Below are positions 23,910 to 35,285 of a DNA stretch of 64,000 nucleotides, piece by piece. How positions within the stretch are numbered: the first letter of the stretch is position 1; each line of letters starts with the position of its first letter. Below the pieces are notes generated by a model, which saw only the letters and a list, made by a program, of their open reading frames with translations, was not told the DNA's origin and made no database searches. Origin of the DNA: Diaporthe sp. PMI_573 (lineage: Eukaryota; Ascomycota; Sordariomycetes; Diaporthales; Diaporthaceae). The DNA lies in contig JAJTUP010000003.1 of the NCBI GenBank assembly GCA_021399435.1, positions 1,364,001 through 1,428,000 of the forward strand, given 5' to 3'. Both the position numbers and the translations under genes were made by a program.

Positions 23910-24884
23910 ATGGCCGATCAAGTCCAATACCTTCTCAAACGGACCCTCGAGCAGGGCGGCGGTCTCGCGACGAATTTCACCAAAACCGTCCATCGTACCT
24001 CTTACCCTTCCATCGATCCCTCACGCCATGAGCTCAGTCAGGCCGGCCGTACTGTTCTCATTACAGGAGGCGGTACTGGCATCGGTCTCTCGATCGGCAA
24101 GTCCTTCGCTCAGGCCGGCGCTAGACGAGTAATTATCGTTGGCCGCCGAGCCAACGTCCTCGCTGACGCGGCCAAAGCGATCGAGGAAGTAGCCAAGCAA
24201 GCCGGGAAGAAGACCGAAGTCATACACCAGACCCTCGACGTCACAGACAAGGCTGGGAACGCTGCGCTGTGGTCGGGTCTGAAGGACAAGGGCATAACTG
24301 TAGACGTTTTGGTGCTCAACGCCGCAAAGTTCTCAATGTTGCACCCGCTCTTTGAACTTGGATCTGACGAGATCTGGTCCATGTTCGAGGCCAATGTGCA
24401 CGGCCCGCTCATGCTTTCTGAGGCCTTCGTTAAGCAGGGCGGCGATGGGCAAAAGGTCCTCATCAATGTCGCCACGCAGGCCATCCACATGTTCGATGAA
24501 TCTCAGCTCATCCTCGCGTCAAAGGTCCCCGCATACGGGCTGACCAAGAACTCCGGCACGCTTCTGGTCCAGCAGATTGCCGCAGAGGTCGACCCCGAGA
24601 AGGTGCAGGTCGTCAGCTACCATCCTGGTGTCATCTACGCTGGCGGGTGGGAGGAGGCCGGGGTCCCGAACGATATTCTGCCCTTCGATGACGTCTCCCT
24701 CCCTGGGGCTGAGGCGGTTTGGCTCGCTTCTCCCGAGGCTCGATTCTTGCACGGGCGTTTCATCTGGGCGTCGTGGGATGTTGATGAGCTGAAGTCTGAC
24801 GAGATCAGGAAAGCGATTGCCGAGGATGTCGAGTTTCTCAAGATTGGTGTTCATGGACTTAAGGGTGCGGACCGCCGGAAGTAA
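23910..24884 (+). CDS. Short-chain dehydrogenase/reductase (SDR)
   Basis: A 324-aa single-exon ORF starts at ATG 23910 (ACCACCATGG context); the frame stays open upstream but only from a GTG. The classical Rossmann motif is TGGGTGIG (about residues 53-60) after the strand RTVLITG. DVTDKAG and VLVLNAAK correspond to the adenine-pocket Asp and the NAAK variant of NNAG. The catalytic pair is YGLTK. The usual catalytic Ser is replaced or shifted (the equivalent strand reads LINVATQAIH), which is a notable variation. NAD(P)-dependent oxidoreduction of an unknown substrate is the supported function. The gene is divergent from the Zn2Cys6 regulator and 1 kb upstream of a P450. Confidence 0.88.
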   Translation: MADQVQYLLKRTLEQGGGLATNFTKTVHRTSYPSIDPSRHELSQAGRTVLITGGGTGIGLSIGKSFAQAGARRVIIVGRRANVLADAAKAIEEVAKQAGKKTEVIHQTLDVTDKAGNAALWSGLKDKGITVDVLVLNAAKFSMLHPLFELGSDEIWSMFEANVHGPLMLSEAFVKQGGDGQKVLINVATQAIHMFDESQLILASKVPAYGLTKNSGTLLVQQIAAEVDPEKVQVVSYHPGVIYAGGWEEAGVPNDILPFDDVSLPGAEAVWLASPEARFLHGRFIWASWDVDELKSDEIRKAIAEDVEFLKIGVHGLKGADRRK

Positions 24885-25888
24885 AGGTGTTTGCCGGTAG
24901 TAAACATGGACTATATCACATACTCTGCTTCATAGATGACCCTTCTCTGATAATTTTATCAATACAAATCTGCATAATACTCATGACATCTGTGAAGTGA
25001 TAACCCAGTGACACAAGTTTCCAACCATGGAGGCAGCAACAGAATGCCAGCCCCCTTTGTGCAGGATTACTACTGACCGGGTCCAAGTGATATTCTACCT
25101 AGGTAGGTCCACAGTTGCATACAGTTTCACCTTTCCCACGCTCTTGCGTTGTATTCCCCCACGCTAGGTCTGGGTATCGACTCTTGGGCAGTTGCTGGCC
25201 ACATACAGCATGCCGTGGCATTAATCGCCGATTTTCACCTGTTTCTTACATAGCTAGCGACTGCTGGTGTGTCGAGAATTATCCCGTCACCTGCCTACCA
25301 CGGCGGAATGAGGTCATGATGATGGTGAAGACTTGAATGCGTTGTAGGGGTAAAGTACCATTCGCGTTCTGGGCTTGAACTTTATCTGGCCTGAGGTTGT
25401 CTAGACCTCCAATCAAACACCCTTGCAAGGTGCACATCCCGTATACCCGCGTATCAGACCGGTGTGAGAAATGAATTGGGAATAATTCAAGGTCATTCAA
25501 CAAATCATGGTGAAGTACTGTTCCTAGATGTCATCATCTGATGTTCTTTCCCGCCTGACTGCCCACCTCCCGCTGTAGCAGCATCGGATCAGCCGGATTG
25601 CGATATCAATAATACGACTTCACATGGCTGGATGTTGATTAGCGCCGGTATCTCCGACTCTATCAGATGGTGACTACATTTGAGCAAATGCCTGCACAGA
25701 AGAAGCAGTTGGGCCTGATGGGCACAGTTTATTATTCCCAAACCTGATCGATCATGAGTATAATGTGGAGTTGTGAAACATGAATAGGTACCACGAATAG
25801 TATATATGGAAGTAAAAAGTCGGTCAGGGTTTGCACACAGAATATGCCGGTACAAGCTTGCCCTCGCGGAATATTAAACTTTGGAAAA
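24885..25888. other. Intergenic, P450 promoter side
   Basis: About 1 kb without a supported gene. No repeat of the window-wide family is present. Confidence 0.4.
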
Positions 25889-27847
25889 ATGATACCCCTA
25901 GACTACACTGCTGTTGGCGGCCTTTTTGCTGTTGTGGTAAATCACTCCTCAACTCCCAAAGAAGAACTGAACATGCAATGAGCTAACAATTGAATCACCC
26001 CTTCAGGTTTCAGGCTACTCGCTCATACAGCTGTTCTATAATGCCTTCTTTCATCCATTGTCCAGATATCCCGGCCCATCGCTCTACGGGGCCTCCCGAC
26101 TGCCATATCTTTACCACATGGCCCGCGGCGACCTGGCCTTCAAGTTGCTCCCATTGCACGAGAAGTACGGGCCAGTGGTCCGCATCGCCCCAGATGAGCT
26201 CTCCTTCACCCACCCCGACGCCTGGAAGGACATCTACGGCCACCGCGTCGGCAACAACCACAACGTTCTCGAGCTGCCCAAGGCTGGACGGTTCTACCGG
26301 ACACGAGGCACCCTGCCGAACATCATCAGCGAGGAAGACCGCGCCCACCATGGCTTGGTGAGACGAGTGCTGAGTCACGGTTTCAGTGACAAGCACCTGA
26401 CAGCGCGGGAGTCTGTGATCACGGGGTACGCCGATAAATTGATCAGGCAGCTGAGGAAGTTCTCAGTGTCGCCCTCGAATGACGAAATTTCGAGTCCAGG
26501 TTCTATGAACATGACGGCGTGGTACAACTGGGTAACTGTCGACATAATTAGCGACCTGACCTTCGGGGAGCCATCTGGTTGCCTCGACCACGCTGAGCAC
26601 GACCCTTGGGTAGAGGCCATGAATTGTACCATTCTTGACTTCATCCCACTCCAGATTGTGGCCTACTTAGGGCTTGAATTGTTCATGAACCGACTCCTGA
26701 GGGCATTCATGAATACTAATCGCAAGCGTCGTACGTACCACCTTGAACGCCATCATCTGAAGCGAGTTTCTCCTCATTGCCACTGGCCTGCAAAACAACT
26801 GACACCTTCTCGTTCGATTATGTAGATTTGAAAGTGAGCGCGGAAAAGGTTGCCCGCAGGGTAAGCCGTAAGTATCTTGATCTGGTTGAAACAGCACCTT
26901 CTCCCCAGTGTGCATTCATTTCGAAATGCAAAAGAGAAGGATTCTTTCCAACTCGGTTGGATTGATAGCATTGATCCATCTGCAAATTCAACATTGGTAT
27001 TGACCAAATACTTCGCAGTGAACATGACAGAGCCCGATCTCGTAGAAAAGATCTTACAGAAGAAGGATATCTGGGTAAGGATACCCGTGTGTATAGACCG
27101 TTTCGAACCTCAGAATACTGTGCTGACTTCTTTGCATTTTCTCAGAACCTGTCGGACGACGAGATCCTCGGAAATTCGGCCGCGCTGCTGATCGCAGGTT
27201 CTGAGACGACGGCGACACTCCTGGCCGGCCTGACCTACCTCTTGTGCAAGCACCCTGAGGCGATGAGCAAGCTGAAGCAAGAGGTCCGCTCAAAGTTCAC
27301 GTCGGACTCGGAGATCACCCTGGCCTCTGTTCTCGAGCTGAAGTACTTGCTTGCCTGCCTGGACGAGGCCCTGCGGCTCTACCCACCTGTCCCTATCGGA
27401 CCTCCTCGCACCGTCCCCGCGGGGTCGGGCGGCGTCACGATCGCCGGCCACGTGGTGCCGGGAGGAACAGACGTGGCCGTGTGGCACTGGCCCATGTTTC
27501 ATTATTCGGAGCACTGGGAGAAGCCGATGGAATACCGACCAGAGCGATTCCTTCAGGAGGATTCTTCATTCGGGCCTCGTTACGCCGGAGACATAAGATA
27601 CAACAACACGAACGGCGTGCATTCCGGCGACCGCCTTGATCTACTGCAGCCTTTTAGTGTAGGACCCCGAAACTGCTTGGGCAGAAACCTGGCATATTCT
27701 GAGATGCGCCTGGTCCTGGCGCGCGTGATCTTCAATTTTGATATGGAGCTGGTTGAGCCTGAGGATGACTGGATGGGAAAACAGAGGGCCGACTTCCTGT
27801 GGCACAAAAGGCCATTGCATGTGCATCTGAGCCCTGTTACTGTTTAA
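25889..27847 (+). CDS. Cytochrome P450 monooxygenase
   Basis: Five exons (25889..25936, 26007..26730, 26826..26867, 27019..27074, 27146..27847) join in frame to 523 aa. The first exon encodes a short membrane anchor (MIPLDYTAVGGLFAVV). The Pro-rich hinge FFHPLSRYPGPSLYGAS follows. The I-helix motif is AGSETTA, the K-helix EALR, the PERF region YRPERF, and the heme loop FSVGPRNCLGRNLA with the thiolate Cys near residue 467. All core residues are present. The donor of intron 3 (GTAAGTATC) was chosen because it yields RRVSLNMTEPDLVEKIL, which follows the usual family pattern. The overall style resembles CYP65/isotrichodermin-hydroxylase-type fungal P450s, a tentative assignment. The enzyme probably sits in the ER membrane; the substrate is unknown. 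Confidence 0.9.
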
Positions 27848-28800
27848 AAGTAATTTGGGGGGGGGGGGGTTAGCACAAGAAACTGGCGGACATGGGATTG
27901 TCCGTCGGATGGTAAGATGGTAAGATTGTGCGAGTACAGACTGTGATGAGTATGGAATGTATGGACTTTGGTAATCATTGGACTTCGTTGAAGTTGTTTG
28001 TTGCCTGCCTCACAATCAACGTCCTGCAAACGTGATGTCGCGTCACAACCGCGTCCTGTCCTGACTTTCCTGTAGTCACCACACAGTGCAATAATAAACT
28101 AGCAACCTGACCGACCTCTCAACAGACCAGTGGAGGGGAAGGGCCGCAGTGGAACGCATTGACGTGCAGATGTCATCCCGTCGATGGCGCCGCTTACGCC
28201 ACGTCAAACGCGACTCCATTCTTGTTTACGACCAGGCAGATAGCCAATGAGATCCCTCGCTTGTCTGAGACTGAGTGTCGATCCCAGGCTGCAAAGGCCA
28301 CAAGGGACGTCAGAATTGCAACTTGTGCTTTTTCACTCGGACAACTGCCCGGGGAGGGCCCCGAGGCCTGTGGGAAACCCTGAGAGGATTGGGGAAGTTG
28401 GAGAGCTTTGTGTTGCCCAGATGGACGTCATTTCAGCACTTGTGTCACACCAAACAGATGCTGTCTTGGAGCAGTGTGTGGTAGTTTGCACTGTCGCCTT
28501 GTAAACAAGTGACGTCAGTCCAAGGCAGCACCACTGCAGAATGAAATCAGTATCAGACACAATGGAAGGCGTGAGTGACAAAGAAACTGTGGCCAGAGAA
28601 AACAGCTGTTGAATAAAAGTCAGGAATTCCCGCTTCAAAATTCAGAAGCCTCATCCTCAATCTTTCATTTCCACCATTTCCGTCCAGCCTCTATCGCACC
28701 AGTCTCTCATCACAAACAACCAGTGCAAAACCAAGACAAGACACCACCTCTCCAACAGACCGTTGCTACCGCACCTTTCACGCAACGAAACACCGCAAAC
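27848..28800. other. Intergenic with a 13-base G run
   Basis: A run of 13 G lies at 27857-27869, 10 bp after the P450 stop. The rest is the upstream region of the Con-6 gene, including a pyrimidine-rich leader from about 28650. No other gene is supported. Confidence 0.5.
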
Positions 28801-29214
28801 ATGGCTTCTGAGGCTCAGGTCATCGGCGGTCACAAGGCCAATCTGCACAACCCCAACACCTCCGCTGAGGCCAAGGAACACTCCAAGGAGGTTCTCAAGG
28901 AGGACTTCAACGGTAAGCAACGCCTGCCATCCCACCCACTGACACCCACATCCGACTGCTGTACCCTCCCTATTGTGCAACTCAGCATTCTGACATTGAT
29001 GTCATGCCACAGTCATCGTGGATGGAAACAAGACCAAGGACCTTGATCACGTCGAGGCTGGCCTCAAGAGGTATGTCTTCAACATTGAACGCTTCCTTCT
29101 GATCCTACCTTCAGGGCCATCTTACTGACGAGGCGCAGTGCCATGCACAATGACAACCTCTCTGCCGAGTCCCAGTTTGCTGCTGCGGAGAAGCTGGGTG
29201 AGATCAAGAAGTGA
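28801..29214 (+). CDS. con-6: Conidiation-specific protein 6 (Con-6) family
   Basis: Three exons (28801..28912, 29013..29070, 29139..29214) encode 81 aa. Two copies of the Con-6 motif are visible: GGHKANLHNPNTSAEAKEHS and VEAGLKSAMHNDNLSAESQ. This paired repeat defines the family. The protein is small, hydrophilic and rich in Lys, Glu and Ala, and has no signal peptide. In Neurospora con-6 is induced during conidiation and the protein accumulates in spores; the family is thought to help desiccation tolerance or spore longevity. The splice choices are supported by restoration of the second repeat across intron 2. Confidence 0.9.
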
Positions 29215-31343
29215 ACGAGGTGATGGCGTCAACTGGTCGCGAGGGTTCATGGATGACCAAAGGGCCACGACCCCGACGAACCGACGAATTTTCTTGGGCG
29301 TTCTTCTGCTTTTGTGGTAATTTGGCGAGGGCGCGATGAGTTTTGCGTGCAATAATGGTGGCCAAGATACCAATCAATGATGTAGTTTCACACACGAAAT
29401 TGATACCACTTTGGGATTTGGGTTGTCCAAAAATTCGTCGAGTGCTCTTTGCCAAGGATTTATGGGGCTGTTTTCAAATCACTTGACCCAAGTTCACGTT
29501 TGTCTAGGTTCTGAGCCCAAGAAAAACTCCCTTATGCTACCAATCTTTAACCATCTCATGTAGGAGGGATTGTTGTTGCATAACCCCCCCCCCATTATAT
29601 CTTTAAACGATAGCGAGGAGATCTTTGTTAACTCTCTTGGAATATACTGGAGCCCAGACGGTATTGCTTTGTGGCAACCTTTAGCGGATGTTGAAACGCT
29701 CAAAAGCTGTCCTGGGGAAACCCGAGCTTGCATACCCTAGGGCAGGGCCCGAGTTGGTCTTAGGTACACCATATATTGAATCAAACAAGTTTCCGGTGTT
29801 TTGGATTTGTATTGACTTGAATATATAGTGTATAATTGAGTAGGCGAGTACACATCAAGCGCAACGCTATACTACCTAGATAAAACTTGAAGGCCTTGTA
29901 ATGATCCGTTAATATCGAATCTCGTCAAACCTCTAACACTCGAGAGCAGGGCCGGTCTTATATCGGTGGTATCTCATGGCTAATGAGTCAGGAACGGATC
30001 GTTTGACTGGATTCAATCACATAGGCCCACAAGTTGTAGCAATGGCAAAGGTACATATGATTGGTGGCCTGCAAGGAGTGGATATCATAGGAATGGCGCA
30101 CCTGAAGCAGGGGGGTTTGGAACCTCGAGTATGGGGCGGCGCCGATGTTCGGCAGGGGTTTGATCTTGGTGCTGGTCAAAATCTTATCAGATCTAATCAC
30201 ACGTGCATGATCTTTGGGCGTCGCACCGCATTCTTGTTAGCGCCGCAAATTGTGACATCCTCATGTTCACGAGTAAGTGGCCCAGTCGATTTTTTGGTCT
30301 TCCGTCGGAACCACATCAGCTTCCGCGGGGCGCAATCCGTCGGCTTGCACCAAATATGACTGGCCCGATCGCGTAAAATTCTTGACCCCAGCTTTCTCGC
30401 TAGGTCTTGATCGTCTCGAGGATTTCCGGCAATGATCCGAACGCCGGACAGGGCTGATGGCATCAAGGGATCAGCAAGCCCTGTGCAGGCTCTGGCGAGA
30501 TACCTGCCGTTCCGAATTGATGAGTCCAACCAAGAAATCCAGGGGTTCGCGCAAGACAACGGAACACGGTCCTTGGCTGTTTCGAAACAAAAATGACCGA
30601 CACTCCCCATCAGTTATTCTTTGTTTCTGCATCGACTACTTTAATGCGCATGTCTGAGATGATTGCCAAGAGCATCGTGGCTCTGGGTTCATCCCACGTT
30701 CAAGCAGAAACAGACAACCAATCACGCAGGCAACCCGCATCCTACCTCGCTCACATATTGAGAGGGATCATGCATACCCTGGCGACAGGTGTGCCAAGGC
30801 AGATGCAATCATTGGGTAGCATCGCCGTGGATCCCAAATAAGCTTATATAGGAAGTCAACTCGCCGTTGAGATGAGCCTCCCCGTTCTCGCCCTCCACAA
30901 CGGTGTTCTTATAGGCCGTTTCCGGTCTTGTGAAATCCACCACCATCATGGCGTATCCAAGTCTGACGGGGGCCGCACGCTTCGGGTTGCCCAATCGGGC
31001 CGTTGTGAAGCCTCGTCCAAGTCATGCAAGGTACCGATTAAGGAGCCCAGAGGAAGCCACTACACAGGGCATCGTGGGACTGAGAATGGGGGAGAGAAAA
31101 TAACGGGATCCATTTGCGCATTACTCATGGCGCGTGGGCCAGCTTGATAATGCTTTGCAAGCAAAGCCGCGCCGACGGCACAGGGCGGCCATGATCACGA
31201 TTGCGATTATGGACAATTCTGGAAAAAGTTCATAAGGCAGCCCACAAGGCCGGGCTCTCAGGCACATTATCCTGAGATCTTCTGATCCAGGCTCGACCCG
31301 AAACCACATTCTTTCGCTTGTATATAAGTTAAGTATTCACAAA
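29215..31343. other. 2.1-kb region without a supported gene
   Basis: Several ORFs of 60-140 codons occur on both strands, for example 30197-30610, 30809-30994 and 31121-31309 on the minus strand. They could be fragments of one decayed minus-strand gene, but I recognise no domain and found no splice pattern that joins them. A run of ten C lies at 29584-29593. Confidence 0.4.
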
Positions 31344-32612
31344 ATGCGTTCACTCTTTCAAATTAGCCTCCTCGTGGCCGCCGTCCTGGCCGAGCGGCTG
31401 TTCCTCGAGGAGCCAGACACGGGACTTGAGACCTACCTCTACAGCGCCAACTACACAGATGGCGAGCTTCCTCGGCTGAAGGATATGAGAGGAATTCCCG
31501 ACTTCGATTGGGCTGCCCAGCACTACCTTGACAACCAGAAGTACTCATTCTACCGCACCGGAAACGGCGGTGAATGGTCCTACCGTAACAACCTGGAGAT
31601 CTGGAGCCAGGTCAAGTTCAGGCCCCGCCAGCTTAACGACGTCTCAAAGCTCAGTGAGACACTGCCGACCAGCTTCCTGGGCTACAACTTCTCAGCCCCC
31701 TTCTTCATCTCACCAGCAGCCCGCGCGGGCTATGCCGACCCGGAGCGTGCGGAACTGAACTTCGTCGACGCCAGTGCTGCCGAGGAGACCTTGTACGTCG
31801 CAGCTCTCTACGCCTCCAAGACCATCGAGGAGATCCAGGCGCAGAAGCACAACGGCACCCTCAACGGCCAGCAGGTCATCTTCCAACAGATATACTCCAA
31901 TGCCAACCTGAGCGTAACATGGGACGCCATGGCTCGCGCCGAAGCCGCCGGCGTCAAGGCCTTCGTCTGGACCATCGATGCGCCCGGCGACTCGACCCGC
32001 CACCGCGCGGCCCGCTACGACACCACAAACGCCAACAGTGTCACCTCGGCGCTGACCTGGGACCTGTACGACGAGATCCGCAACCACACCTCGCTGCCCG
32101 TCATCCCCAAGGGCATCACCACCGTCGAGGACGCTCTGCTTGCCATTGAGAAGGGCGCACCCGCTATCTGGATCAGCAACCACGGCGGCCGCCAGCTGGA
32201 CCACAGCCCGTCGTCGCTCGAGATCGCCTATGAGATCCACCGCAACGCGCCGCAGGTGTTCACCACGGTGGACGTCATGGCCGACTCGGGCATCCGGTAT
32301 GGTACCGATGTCCTTAAGCTGCTCGCCCTGGGCGTCAAGATGATTGGAATGGGTCGTCCATTCATGTTCGCCAATATCTTCGGCGTTGACGGCGTGAGGA
32401 AGGCGATCCAGATCCTCAAGAACGAGACTATCCATGATGGTGCCCAGGCCGGCGTGACTGACCTGCGCAACGTGAGCAGCAAGGTGGTAAGTGCTTCTTC
32501 ATTTTGTCCTGGACTTTTTCGTCTTAAGCATGGCAGTTCGCTGATCTTTTCACTCGTAACGTAGATTAATGCTCGTGCTCTTGAGCATAACGTTTTCTTA
32601 TTGGACGAGTAA
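31344..32612 (+). CDS. FMN-dependent alpha-hydroxy-acid oxidase/dehydrogenase with signal peptide
   Basis: Exons 31344..32486 and 32565..32612 encode 396 aa; the 78-bp intron comes just before the final INARALEHNVFLLDE, a typical family C-terminus. An N-terminal hydrophobic leader (MRSLFQISLLVAAVLA) predicts secretion or ER entry, which is unusual since most relatives are cytosolic, peroxisomal or mitochondrial. FMN-binding and catalytic motifs are present: AFVWTIDAPGDSTRHR, then the key SNHGGRQLD with the active-site His and Arg, DVMADSGIRYGTDVLKLLALG, and GRPFMFAN for phosphate binding. Several sequons fit glycosylation. The family oxidises L-2-hydroxy acids such as lactate or glycolate; the exact substrate is unknown. 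Confidence 0.9.
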
Positions 32613-33498
32613 ACCGCATACAATTCCGAACTCTACTGTTACTCCAAGAGCGAGGCGCCAAGCAGTTGAAGCAGAATCCTGACTTCGCCAAGCACACCCA
32701 GCACTGCACGGTAAAGAAGACCACCCTCGCCGCCCCTGATAGGATGAGTAATTCCGCGGATGGCCTTTGGCCCGGTGGAACCCTCACAAATTTGGAGGCT
32801 GTGCAGGCGGGGGGCGGCATACTTCCCTGCTTTGGTTGCATGTCTAGGGAGTCGAGCGGGAAGAAAAGAAGGACTGAGCTATTGAGGCCTACCTAGGTAC
32901 TTAGGTACTGTTCCCCGGCGTGTTGAGAGGGTTGCCGGCCAGAGACTGGGCTCGGTTGGGAGGTTTGTTACAGGTGTTGAACCCTAATTGGATCAATATG
33001 TATTTAACTTCCAGGGGTTTCAAGCTCAACGGCTACTACTGCTCGTAGCATTGAGCCTTACAGTCAAAGCTCCTCACACTCTGATCTGTTCGTGGGCGTC
33101 ACTGCAACTTGGACCCCATAGTTGTGTCTACAGTCTACACCGAATAGATGAGACGCAATTTTTTGAACAAATATATGCCGTCATACCCATTGCAGCTCCC
33201 CATTAGGACCCTCCGCATGTTCTGTGTACCTGCCTATTTCGGCACCGATCTAGCCTTATCGACCCCGCATATACTGGCGCTGGCGACCTTGGCCCTCAGT
33301 ATTATGAGCTTGTAGAGCCATGGCTAGGTACCGGTAGAGCAGATCGACGGCAAGGATAAGCGGTCAATATCGTCATGCAAAGAAATAGCGAAATTACTGT
33401 ATATGATGGATAAATAGAAAGCATGGCCGAGGCCCGGACGTCTAGAGTTCTCCGAGCATCGACACAAGCAAGTACTCATCTGGCCTCGAGTAGCCACC
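32613..33498. other. Intergenic, nothing recognised
   Basis: About 890 bp between two secreted-enzyme genes on the same strand. The last 100 bp form the leader of the peptidase gene. Confidence 0.4.
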
Positions 33499-35001
33499 AT
33501 GCTTGCCTATATCTTCATCGCAGGGCTGCTTCAGCTGGCGACACTGCCTGCTGTATCGGCACAAGCGTGGTTTGACCTGCCCGGTAGCCTCTACGGCCCT
33601 CCAGAACAACCATGGGCGTCATGCGCAGACGCGAGCTGGCCGGTCACGGATCTCGGCGAGCCACTCGCGCCCCAGAAGCCGGACTCACAGCTTGTGGAAG
33701 CCATCGCGGGAATCGACGAGTCACGCGTCGAGAACATCGTGACGACGCTGGCCAACTTCGGCACCAGGCATACCCTGTCAATCCAGAACTCGTCGACGCG
33801 CGGGATCGGAGCCGCGCGGGACTGGATCTACAACCAAATGCTGGATATCGCCGCGGAGTCTGATGGCAACATGGACGTCTTCTTCAACAGCTACATCCAG
33901 CCCGTCGCGAACAGGGTCCCCTTCCCGGTCAACATAACCAATGTCGTGGCGCGCATCAACGGAACTGTCGACCCCAACCGCGTGTATGTGGTGACTGGCC
34001 ACTACGACAGCCGCCGGCTCGACGTGTCAGACTACACGAACGACGCTCCAGGCGCAGACGACAACGCCAGCGGCGTAGCAGTGGTCATGGAGTTGGCGCG
34101 GGTTCTTGCCAAGCTCAAGCCCGCAACGACTTTGCTCTTCGCCGCCGTGGCCGGGGAGGAGCAGTCCCTCCTCGGAAGCGCGTACCTCGCACAGACGCTC
34201 AAGGCGCAGGGCTACAACGTCGAGGGCAACTGGAACAACGACATCGTGGGGACGGGCTCGTTCGCGCCCTTCTCGCCCATCAACAACTACACGGTCCGGC
34301 TGTTCGGCGCGAGCATCCTGTACCCCAACGCGAGCACCTCTGCGTACCAGTCGCGCATTGGCAACATAGGGTACGAGAACGACTCCCCCGCGCGGAACCT
34401 GGGCCGCTTCATCGCAGAGGTCGCAGCGGGCGCGGCAGAGCAGGTCGGCTTGCAAGTTGCCCTCATCTATAGGCCTGATCGGTTCCTCCGAGGCGGCGAC
34501 CACCAGTCCTTCCTGGCCCAGGGTTTCCCCGCCGTGCGCTTCACCGAGGCGGTGGAGGATTTTACGCACCAGCATCAGAACGTTCGAGTCCTAGATGGAG
34601 TGCAGTACGGTGATCTGGTCGAGTACGTCGACTTTGATTACACGGCTCGCGTCGCCCGCGTCAACCTGGCCACCATGTGGAGCGCGGCGAATGCGCCGGC
34701 GCTGCCGAAGAACGTGACCATCTCGCGGGTCATTGGGTTTCCTGCCTCCAGCGAGCAGACACCGCTGGATGTGGTGGGTAATGATAGCCAGTTCACCTGG
34801 GCGACGGGCAACGATCCGCTGGTGGCGAGTTACGAGCTCGTCTGGAGACCAAGTGGTGCACTGCAGTGGTCGCGGAGTCTGGACGTTGGAAATGTGGGAA
34901 CCGTGACGGTGGACTTGCCGAAGGATACTCTACAATTCGGCATCAGGGCTGTAGGAAAAGATGGAAAGAAGAGCCCTGCCGTTTTGCCATTCCCAGGGTA
35001 G
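33499..35001 (+). CDS. Secreted M28-family zinc peptidase
   Basis: A 500-aa intronless ORF starts at ATG 33499 in a GCCACCATG context. The signal peptide (MLAYIFIAGLLQLATLPAVSA) leads into an M28 peptidase domain. The two-metal site is readable: VVTGHYDSR (His), PGADDNASG (bridging Asp), AGEEQSLLGS (catalytic and ligand Glu), and a later HQH. A C-terminal domain from about residue 400 (PKNVTISRVIGFP to GKDGKKSPAV) looks fibronectin-III-like. Family enzymes are aminopeptidases or carboxypeptidases secreted for protein scavenging; which one cannot be decided here. It is strongly GC-rich at third positions and has long antisense shadows. Confidence 0.9.
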   Translation: MLAYIFIAGLLQLATLPAVSAQAWFDLPGSLYGPPEQPWASCADASWPVTDLGEPLAPQKPDSQLVEAIAGIDESRVENIVTTLANFGTRHTLSIQNSSTRGIGAARDWIYNQMLDIAAESDGNMDVFFNSYIQPVANRVPFPVNITNVVARINGTVDPNRVYVVTGHYDSRRLDVSDYTNDAPGADDNASGVAVVMELARVLAKLKPATTLLFAAVAGEEQSLLGSAYLAQTLKAQGYNVEGNWNNDIVGTGSFAPFSPINNYTVRLFGASILYPNASTSAYQSRIGNIGYENDSPARNLGRFIAEVAAGAAEQVGLQVALIYRPDRFLRGGDHQSFLAQGFPAVRFTEAVEDFTHQHQNVRVLDGVQYGDLVEYVDFDYTARVARVNLATMWSAANAPALPKNVTISRVIGFPASSEQTPLDVVGNDSQFTWATGNDPLVASYELVWRPSGALQWSRSLDVGNVGTVTVDLPKDTLQFGIRAVGKDGKKSPAVLPFPG

Positions 35002-35026
35002 AAATCGAACACTGTATAGGCTACAA

Positions 35027-35260
35027 GCTTTGCTCAGGTGTCAGCTACGCGGCCACAGGGTTTACATAGTAGACCAGCTGGGCATCCCTTACCGCCTAGT
35101 CTCTAGTGTGATTAACCTCTTGTGAATGACCTCCTATGGGATAGTTTCCTATAGAACAATCTCCTACAGGATAGCCAGGTAGAGAGTAATCATGCCATAG
35201 GGGCTCCGTTATGACGTTTTTGTCTTGTTTGAGAATGTGGCCGTGTTACTGCGATGATGT
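35027..35260 (+). repeat. Dispersed CCTATAGGA-core element, copy 2
   Basis: It starts GCTTTGCTCAGGTGTCAGCT then ACGCGGCCACAG and ends ATAGGGGCTCCGTTATGACG, with GTGGCCGTGTTACTG close to the boundary. The core is short, with about five CCTATAGGA-like units. It has the same orientation as copy 1 and starts 26 bp after the M28 peptidase stop codon. Confidence 0.85.
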
Positions 35261-35285
35261 ATGTGATGGCAGCCACTCTAGGTGT

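Noticed and set aside
31321..31328. TATA box (TATATAAG) for the FMN oxidase
   Set aside because: It ends only 15 bp before the ATG, too close for a normal fungal transcription start unless translation begins later.
31710..32435. 241-codon minus-strand ORF inside the FMN oxidase
   Set aside because: Antisense shadow; the sense frame carries all FMN-oxidase motifs.
34027..34575. 182-codon minus-strand ORF inside the M28 peptidase
   Set aside because: It is an antisense shadow in a GC-rich gene; the sense frame has complete metal-binding motifs.
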